The notes under the pieces were generated by a model. It did no database searches and was not told where the DNA came from. It was given only the letters and a program-made list of their open reading frames with translations. A DNA stretch of 64,000 bases from Deltaproteobacteria bacterium (lineage in GTDB: Bacteria > SAR324 > JACQKK01). Positions 58,623-64,000 of the stretch are shown here, piece after piece (the stretch's first letter is position 1; each line of letters starts with the position of its first letter). Location: positions 354,851 through 418,850 of the forward strand of contig JAOUEW010000002.1 in the NCBI GenBank assembly GCA_029858505.1. The letters run 5' to 3'. The position numbers and the translations under genes are program-made.

Positions 58623-59263
58623 GACTGGTGTTCCTGGGCCCTCCGGGATGCGGAAAAGGGACCCAGGCCAAACGAGTGACGACCAAACTGGGGATTCCCC
58701 AAATATCCACGGGGGATCTGCTCAGAGAAGCGGTTCGGCAGGGCACCCCAGTCGGCTTGGAAGCCAAGGGGTACATGGAATCCGGCCAGTTGGTTCCGGA
58801 CCAAGTGGTGATTCAGTTGATTGGCGCCAGGTTAAATCAACCCGACTGCGCCAAAGGGTTTATCCTGGATGGTTTTCCTCGGACGGTGCATCAGGCCGAA
58901 ACCCTGGACAAGGAACTTCGGCAAGCGGGTAGGCCGCTGCAAGCCGTGGTGAGTTTTGAGATTCCGTTGGAGATGCTGGTGGAGCGGTTGGTGGGGCGCC
59001 GGATTTGCCCCAATGGCCATGGAGAGTACCACATCCGGTTCAACCCCCCGAAAAAAGAAGGGGTGTGCAACCAGTGCGGAGAAACCCTGGTCCACCGCAA
59101 AGACGACCACGAGGCGGAAATTCGAACCCGCATGGAGGCCTATCGGCGGCAAACGCAACCATTGGCCCAATATTACGCAAGCCAAGGTTTGCTGAAAGAA
59201 ATTGAAGCCGAGGGCAACCTGGAGGACGTGACCGCGCGGATACAGTCTTCGTTGGGGATTTAA
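58619..59263 (+). CDS. adk: Adenylate kinase
   Basis: 214 residues; balances AMP, ADP and ATP. P-loop FLGPPGCGKGTQAKR, AMP site ISTGDLLREAV, and DGFPRTVHQAE. The lid has CPNGHGEYH...CNQCGE, so it carries part of a zinc-type lid. ATG overlaps the secY stop (ATGA). In many genomes map follows; here infA does, after 231 bases. Confidence 0.97.
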   Translation: MRLVFLGPPGCGKGTQAKRVTTKLGIPQISTGDLLREAVRQGTPVGLEAKGYMESGQLVPDQVVIQLIGARLNQPDCAKGFILDGFPRTVHQAETLDKELRQAGRPLQAVVSFEIPLEMLVERLVGRRICPNGHGEYHIRFNPPKKEGVCNQCGETLVHRKDDHEAEIRTRMEAYRRQTQPLAQYYASQGLLKEIEAEGNLEDVTARIQSSLGI

Positions 59264-59494
59264 TCAGAGAGTAGCGCCCGAGGGAAAGGGGAAAAAGATT
59301 GGCTGGTCTTACGGTTTGTAAGCAGGGGAGACGGGGAGACAGGTAGGGGGGGGGGGATAAGAACATAGATAAGAATATAATAGAAAAGTATACGTATAAC
59401 AGAACGATGTACAAGGAAAGCGGAGCATCGTTTCAGTCACCAGGGAGCCGCGACCGTTAACCTTTGGGCAAATTGACCCGCCCCAGGAGGATGC
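59264..59494. promoter_or_regulatory. Spacer upstream of infA with a -10-like TATAAT
   Basis: A 231-base spacer. TATAAT occurs exactly at 59376-59381; no good -35 lies 17 bases upstream because the region is a G-run. It may hold an internal promoter for infA to rplQ. A run of about 11 G lies at 59346-59356. Confidence 0.35.
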
Positions 59495-59713
59495 TTGGCC
59501 AAAGAGGACAGCATTGAAATGGAAGGATCGGTGTTGGAATCCCTTCCCAATGCCATGTTCAGAGTACAGTTGAGCAATGGGCACACCATACTGGCTCATA
59601 TTTCGGGAAAGATGCGCATGAATTACATTCGTATTCTTCCTGGCGACATGGTGACCGTTGAAATGTCACCCTACGATCTCACCCGGGGACGCATCACCTA
59701 CCGGGCAAAATAA
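59495..59713 (+). CDS. infA: Translation initiation factor IF-1
   Basis: 72 residues, [48 protein letters not shown] is diagnostic. The start is TTG 59495 with AGGAGG 4 bases upstream; ATG 59491 is in another frame. Confidence 0.96.
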   Translation: MAKEDSIEMEGSVLESLPNAMFRVQLSNGHTILAHISGKMRMNYIRILPGDMVTVEMSPYDLTRGRITYRAK

Positions 59714-59729
59714 CTTTAAGGAACTCATC

Positions 59730-59843
59730 ATGAAAGTACGTTCTTCTGTGAAAAAGATTTGCGATAAATGCAAAGTCATTAAACGAAAAGGGGTTGTGCG
59801 CATTATCTGCGACATCCCTAAACACAAACAACGCCAGGGGTAA
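59730..59843 (+). CDS. rpmJ: 50S ribosomal protein L36
   Basis: 37 residues, [20 protein letters not shown], with Cys11, Cys14, Cys27 and His32 forming the zinc site of the C+ class. AAGGA lies upstream of ATG 59730. Confidence 0.95.
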   Translation: MKVRSSVKKICDKCKVIKRKGVVRIICDIPKHKQRQG

Positions 59844-59860
59844 CCCGGAAGGAGTGAAAC

Positions 59861-60241
59861 GTGGCACGGATCGCCGGGGTGGATCTGCCCAATAAACGGG
59901 TCGTGATCGCCTTGACCTACATTTACGGAATTGGCCGGACCACATCGGCCAAAATTCTGAAAAAAGTTAAAATTGACGAAGATATCCGGGTGAATGACCT
60001 GGCCGAAAACCAGCTCAATCAAATCCGCGAGGTGATTGAAAGCGACCTGAAGATTGAAGGGGAACTTCGTGGAGAAGTGAACCTGAACATCAAACGGCTG
60101 ATGGACCTGGGGAACTACCGGGGCCTGCGGCACCGCCGTGGACTGCCCGTCCATGGTCAACGCACCAAAACCAACGCCCGCACCCGGAAGGGTCCGCGCA
60201 AAGGGCAAACGGTCAGCCATAAAGCCGCCCCGGCCAAGTAG
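59861..60241 (+). CDS. rpsM: 30S ribosomal protein S13
   Basis: 126 residues with GTG start and a GGAAGGAG site. [29 protein letters not shown] and [28 protein letters not shown] are typical. Confidence 0.97.
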   Translation: MARIAGVDLPNKRVVIALTYIYGIGRTTSAKILKKVKIDEDIRVNDLAENQLNQIREVIESDLKIEGELRGEVNLNIKRLMDLGNYRGLRHRRGLPVHGQRTKTNARTRKGPRKGQTVSHKAAPAK

Positions 60242-60438
60242 TTGGGAGGGGTGATGCACAGGCCCAAGCCTAGAAAATTGGATGAGTGGGAACATCACTC
60301 GGGCTTCAGCGGGAATATAGTTTGTAGGCTTTAAAGACTGTTCAGAGCATTCGTACCACTCGTATCCATGGCACTTGGTTTGATGAATAAACCAAGAGCC
60401 GAGAAAAACAGAAAACCATAACCGATTGCGAAAGACCA

Positions 60439-60831
60439 ATGGCCAAAGCAAAGCGCGTGGCGGGTAAGAAAAAAGAGAAAAAGAACGTGGCGGTGGGGGT
60501 GTGCCATATCCAGGCCACCTTCAACAACACCATCATCACCATTACCGACCCCGAGGGAAATACCCTGGCATGGTCTTCCACCGGTGTGGCCGGATTTAAG
60601 GGGTCGAGGAAAAGCACCCCCTTTGCCGCCAAAACCGCCACCGAAGACGCCGTGCGCAAGGCCAAAGAACACGGGCTGAAACAGGTAGAAGTGGAACTGC
60701 GTGGCCCTGGAACGGGACGGGAAGCGGCCCTGCGGGCCCTTGCTTCTGAGGGAATTAAAATCACGACCATTCGTGACATGACCCCGGTGCCCCACAACGG
60801 GTGTCGGCCTCCTAAACAGCGGAGAATGTAG
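60439..60831 (+). CDS. rpsK: 30S ribosomal protein S11
   Basis: 130 residues; [22 protein letters not shown] and [19 protein letters not shown], with [17 protein letters not shown] at the end. The gap from rpsM is 197 bases, with no gene. Confidence 0.97.
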   Translation: MAKAKRVAGKKKEKKNVAVGVCHIQATFNNTIITITDPEGNTLAWSSTGVAGFKGSRKSTPFAAKTATEDAVRKAKEHGLKQVEVELRGPGTGREAALRALASEGIKITTIRDMTPVPHNGCRPPKQRRM

Positions 60832-60917
60832 GACAGAAACACCCCGCCGCCCTTCTGATTTGAAGCGCCGGGGAGAACAAGAGAACCACACTCAAGCCTT
60901 TCAACAGGAGAATCATT

Positions 60918-61547
60918 TTGGCTCGTTACAGAGATGCGGTGTGCAGGTTGTGCCGACGGGAAGGGTTAAAACTCTTTCTGAAGGGCGATCGTTGCTACAC
61001 AGACAAATGCGCCATGGAAAAACGCGGATATCCTCCCGGTCAGCACGGAAGCTCCTTCCGGGGTAAACTTTCCGAATATGGCGGGATGTTGCGGGAAAAA
61101 CAAAAGGTCAAACGCATTTACGGAATGCTGGAAAAGCAATTCCGAAAAAACTTGGCCGAAGCGGCCCGGGTAAAAGGCCTGACCGGCGAAAACATGCTGA
61201 AGCAACTGGAACGCCGTCTGGACAACGTGGTGTATCGGATGGGTTTCGCCGCTTCTCGGCGGGAGGCCCGGCAGATTGTATCTCACGGCCACATTTTGCT
61301 GAATGGCCGTCAAGCCACCATTCCTTCCATCTTGGTGAAAACCAACGACGTGGTGGCCGTGCGGGAAAAAAGCAAAAGCCATCCCCAGGTGAAAGCCGCC
61401 CTAGAAGCCGCCAAGCGGCGGGGTGCTTGCAGTTGGGTAGAGGTGGACGCAGATAAACGCACTGGAAAAATTTTAAGTGAACCCAATCGGGAAGAATTGA
61501 CCCTGCCGATTCAGGAACAATTGATTGTTGAACTCTATTCTCGTTAA
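60918..61547 (+). CDS. rpsD: 30S ribosomal protein S4, zinc-type
   Basis: 209 residues beginning [16 protein letters not shown] at TTG 60918, preceded by AGGAG. Four cysteines (CRLC, then RCYTDKC) mark the C+ class. The S4 RNA-binding domain is [30 protein letters not shown]. In E. coli S4 represses the alpha operon. Confidence 0.96.
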   Translation: MARYRDAVCRLCRREGLKLFLKGDRCYTDKCAMEKRGYPPGQHGSSFRGKLSEYGGMLREKQKVKRIYGMLEKQFRKNLAEAARVKGLTGENMLKQLERRLDNVVYRMGFAASRREARQIVSHGHILLNGRQATIPSILVKTNDVVAVREKSKSHPQVKAALEAAKRRGACSWVEVDADKRTGKILSEPNREELTLPIQEQLIVELYSR

Positions 61548-61558
61548 GGTGCCCGTTT

Positions 61559-62599
61559 ATGGACAAACCCATGTACGCCAAAAACTGGGAAGACCTGCAG
61601 CTGCCTAAGTCCATCGAGGTGGACAATGACAGCTATTCCAATACCTACGGAATGTTCACCGTGGAGCCGCTGGAAAAGGGCTTCGGCGTGACCGTGGGCC
61701 ATTCCCTTCGCCGGATTTTGTTGTCTTCGTTGCAGGGCAGCGCCGTGGTCGCCGTGAAAATCGACGGCGTCTCTCATGAATTTGAGGGAATTTCAGGGGT
61801 GCATGAGGATGTGGTTCAAATCATCCTCAACCTGAAGGCTTTAAGCATGCAGCAGTCTGATGAGGGCATTCACGAAATGGAGTTGGTGGGGGAAGGCCCC
61901 TGCCAGCTGAAGGCCAGTGACATCGTGACCGGCGGTAAGGTTGAAATGCTGAACCCAGACCAGGTGATCGCCACCCTGGACGAAGGCGGCAAGCTGGAAA
62001 TGCGGATGTACGCCACGCTGAACAAAGGTTACGTGACGGCGGAGGAAAACCACCGCGACCGCATTCCGGATGACGCCATCTACCTGGACAGCGTTCATAC
62101 CCCCATCAAGCGGGTGAATTACGAGGTGCAAACCACCCGGGTGGGTCAAAAGACCGACTATGACAAGCTGATTTTTGAAGTGTGGACCAATGGTTCCATC
62201 AACCCCCGGGAGGCCCTTTCTTTTGCCGCCAAAATCATGAAGGAGCACTTGATTCCGTTCATCGATTTTGACGAGCAGCAGATTGCCGCGCAACGCAGCC
62301 TGGAACGCGCCGAGATGACCCAGGAGTTGAACGAAAACCTGTACAAATCCGTGGCCGAACTGGAACTGTCCGTGCGGTCCATCAATTGCCTGCAAAGCGC
62401 CAAAATTGAAACCATCGGCGAATTGGTGCAAAAGACCGAAACGGAAATGCTGAAAACCAAAAATTTCGGTCGGAAATCTCTGAATGAAATTAAAAGTATT
62501 TTGAACAACATGGGGCTTTCCTTGGGAATGCGGCTGGATGGTTTTGATCCCAATAACAAACCCGCCCCGGTTCCCCCCCCCACCACTGAAACAACCTGA
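61559..62599 (+). CDS. rpoA: RNA polymerase alpha subunit
   Basis: 346 residues. The N-terminal dimer domain has [20 protein letters not shown]; the C-terminal DNA-binding domain has [28 protein letters not shown] and [25 protein letters not shown] short Pro/Thr tail ends it. Confidence 0.98.
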   Translation: MDKPMYAKNWEDLQLPKSIEVDNDSYSNTYGMFTVEPLEKGFGVTVGHSLRRILLSSLQGSAVVAVKIDGVSHEFEGISGVHEDVVQIILNLKALSMQQSDEGIHEMELVGEGPCQLKASDIVTGGKVEMLNPDQVIATLDEGGKLEMRMYATLNKGYVTAEENHRDRIPDDAIYLDSVHTPIKRVNYEVQTTRVGQKTDYDKLIFEVWTNGSINPREALSFAAKIMKEHLIPFIDFDEQQIAAQRSLERAEMTQELNENLYKSVAELELSVRSINCLQSAKIETIGELVQKTETEMLKTKNFGRKSLNEIKSILNNMGLSLGMRLDGFDPNNKPAPVPPPTTETT

Positions 62600-62612
62600 G
62601 GGCTGAACGACA

Positions 62613-63155
62613 ATGCGCCATTTGAAAGACGAAGCGGGGCTGGGGGTATCTCCCTCTCACCGTAAAGCGATGTTGCGGAACATGGTGACCTCCCTGCTGG
62701 AAAACGAGCGGATTCAAACCACGGTGGTGCGGGCCAAGGCCTTGCGCCGCGTGGCCGAAAAAATGATTACCCTGGGAAAAAAGGGCGATTTGAACGCCCG
62801 CCGCCGGGCCCTGGCCACGGTGAGAAGCAAACCAGCCATGGCCAATCTGTTTGGCGATTTGGCCGAGCGGTTTGCTTCCCGGAAGGGGGGTTACACCCGC
62901 ATTCTGAAGGCGGGAAACCGCAAGGGCGACAACGCCCAACTGGCCTACGTGGTGCTGGTGGACGGCCCCCGGGACCCCATGACGGATAAAACCGTGGAGC
63001 CAAAAAAAGAAACCAAGGCCAAAGCCAGCAAGCCTCAGCCCGGGAAAAAAGACCAGAAAGAGAAGAAAGAAAAAAAAGCCCCCGCCGCCAAGGCTTCGGC
63101 CAAAGACGCGGGTGACAAAAAGAAAAGCAGCAAACCGAAAGCCAAGGCCAAGTAA
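62613..63155 (+). CDS. rplQ: 50S ribosomal protein L17 with Lys/Ala-rich tail
   Basis: 180 residues; the core (1-120) is normal L17 (MRHLKDEAGLGVSPSHRKAMLRN). From about residue 124 an added tail rich in Lys, Ala and Glu (KKETKAKASKPQPGKKDQKE and on) extends it by about 55 residues beyond the common length. Last gene of the locus. Confidence 0.96.
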   Translation: MRHLKDEAGLGVSPSHRKAMLRNMVTSLLENERIQTTVVRAKALRRVAEKMITLGKKGDLNARRRALATVRSKPAMANLFGDLAERFASRKGGYTRILKAGNRKGDNAQLAYVVLVDGPRDPMTDKTVEPKKETKAKASKPQPGKKDQKEKKEKKAPAAKASAKDAGDKKKSSKPKAKAK

Positions 63156-63185
63156 GGCTACGGTAGAGATAAAAATAAAGGGTTG

Positions 63186-63220
63186 AAAAACCTCTCCCCC
63201 AAAGGGAGAGGTTTTTTTTT
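63186..63220. terminator. Strong bidirectional terminator after rplQ
   Basis: AAAAA, stem CCTCTCCC with GGGAGAGG, loop CCAAA and ten T. It ends the ribosomal protein run and also serves the opposite HD-domain gene. Confidence 0.95.
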
Positions 63221-63222
63221 GC

Positions 63223-64000
63223 CTAGGAAGGGACGGGAAGATGGTCGAGAATGGGGCGAATGAGGGACTCGGCTTTGGCTAGGTTTTCCTGGTCGCAGTG
63301 AATGTGGTCGATGCGGAAGGTGTGATTGTAATGCTGTAACAATTGAGAGGCCCTAGACAACGGATGGAGCAGGGTGCGGTTGAGCACCTGCTCCTCCACA
63401 TACAAGTATCCCATGGCGGGGTCTTGCTCCCCCAAGCTAGACAACCGGCGCTCTTCGGTAAGACGTAAAAAAGGGATGTTCGCGGCCTCTAGGGCGTGGA
63501 GCATGGCTTGCCGAGCGGCCTCGGGATGGTGGGCATCCAGCCGGATCAGCCGCGGCATGGTGACCCGCCGCACAATTTTACCGGCCCAGGGTTTTTGCCG
63601 GGCTTGAAACAACAAGTGCCCCACGGTGTCTTCCCTGGCGGCCAGCAGCCCCTCCATGCCTTCCAGGGGGAAGGAAATTTCTTTCGTTTCCACCGCCCTA
63701 CGGAGGTAATGGTCGAAGGGCAGAATGGTTTTGTGAAAATACACCTGCATGGCCATGTGAAACCGGGCCATTAAAAAATTTTCGTAGGCATATACCGAGC
63801 TTTGCCGCAGGGTCATCACCAGCCGGTCGCCCAGCACGGCGGCCCCCATGCCTTGAATCAGCCGGTCCAAGTCGAACAGCCCATAACTCACCCCCGCATA
63901 ATGAGAATCCCTCCGCAGGTAATCCATGCGGTCGGCGTCGATCTCTCCGCTCACAATCCCCCTCAACAGCGGGTGAATGGCCGGCACCCCCGGCCGCCCG
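63223..64000 (-). CDS. HD-domain phosphohydrolase, 5' part beyond the window
   Basis: A partial HD-superfamily protein. In the visible part HPLLRGIVSGEIDADRMDYLRRDSHYAG and LMTLRQSSVYAYENFLMAR match the dGTPase-like HD hydrolases (YdhJ/SAMHD1-like group). The leading HxxR...HD metal site lies upstream of the window. The frame stays open to 64000. The substrate is unknown; nucleotides are likely. Confidence 0.88.
   Translation of the reverse strand, partial: GRPGVPAIHPLLRGIVSGEIDADRMDYLRRDSHYAGVSYGLFDLDRLIQGMGAAVLGDRLVMTLRQSSVYAYENFLMARFHMAMQVYFHKTILPFDHYLRRAVETKEISFPLEGMEGLLAAREDTVGHLLFQARQKPWAGKIVRRVTMPRLIRLDAHHPEAARQAMLHALEAANIPFLRLTEERRLSSLGEQDPAMGYLYVEEQVLNRTLLHPLSRASQLLQHYNHTFRIDHIHCDQENLAKAESLIRPILDHLPVPS

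Noticed and set aside
59491-59494. ATG just before infA as its start
   Set aside because: It is in a different frame from IF-1; the TTG at 59495 has AGGAGG upstream.
63580-63605. Possible fourth copy of the dispersed repeat (CCAGGGTTTTTGCCG)
   Set aside because: Only 15 bases match, inside the HD-domain gene; flanks do not match the repeat.

Overview
The window comes from a Gram-negative (diderm) bacterium with a moderately G+C-rich genome that prefers GGG glycine and CCC proline codons. Diderm markers are LPS export (tandem-OstA protein and LptB), an Mla/MCE lipid transport pair, DsbD and several lipoproteins. RpoN, CheY/CheZ and ApaH fit a proteobacterium-like lineage. I cannot name the genus or class from the sequence alone.

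Left part (1-12.3 kb): a PBP1A-type penicillin-binding protein cut by the window edge, a PilZ protein, pyrG, a tandem-OstA protein with lptB, rpoN, a stand-alone RapZ C-terminal-domain protein overlapping a MurU-like nucleotidyltransferase, a small lipoprotein candidate, and a secreted M4 (thermolysin-type) protease with an unusual double hydrophobic segment, lipobox-like LLASC and Gly12 run near its C-terminus. At 12.4-13.3 kb an A/T-rich orphan gene and a remnant of an RHS core look acquired.

13.3-19.1 kb (minus strand) holds a lipoate-assembly locus: a phosphopantetheinyl transferase, a GcvH-like lipoyl carrier, a fused two-domain lipoate-protein ligase, two radical SAM proteins resembling the LipS1/LipS2 two-protein lipoyl synthase, and a second ligase-like protein in which the usual catalytic lysine appears to be arginine. 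Then come apaH, ogt, rsmB, sfsA and mltD. An isolated A/T-rich AAA ATPase with a C-terminal HEPN-like RNxxxH motif (24.2-25.8 kb) is a likely defence or toxin gene.

25.8-42.3 kb: RidA, a HAD phosphatase, dsbD, cheY-cheZ, eno-ftsB, two ankyrin-repeat lipoproteins, a TIGR03546/TIGR03545-like pair, a peroxiredoxin whose peroxidatic residue is encoded by an in-frame TGA followed by a hairpin of bacterial SECIS shape (best read as selenocysteine), a 39-residue membrane protein, alanine dehydrogenase, a DciA-like protein and mlaD/mlaE. A roughly 65-bp intergenic repeat occurs three times (19.3, 27.2 and 38.3 kb).

42.9-63.2 kb: one long co-directional translation locus (str, S10, spc and alpha operons): rpsL, rpsG, fusA, tuf, rpsJ, rplD ... 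secY, adk, infA, rpmJ, rpsM, rpsK, rpsD, rpoA, rplQ, closed by a strong terminator. rplC (L3) is missing from its normal place between rpsJ and rplD, and no map gene lies between adk and infA. Several genes start with GTG or TTG, and L36, S14, S4 and L24 all carry zinc-type cysteines. An HD-domain hydrolase runs off the right edge.
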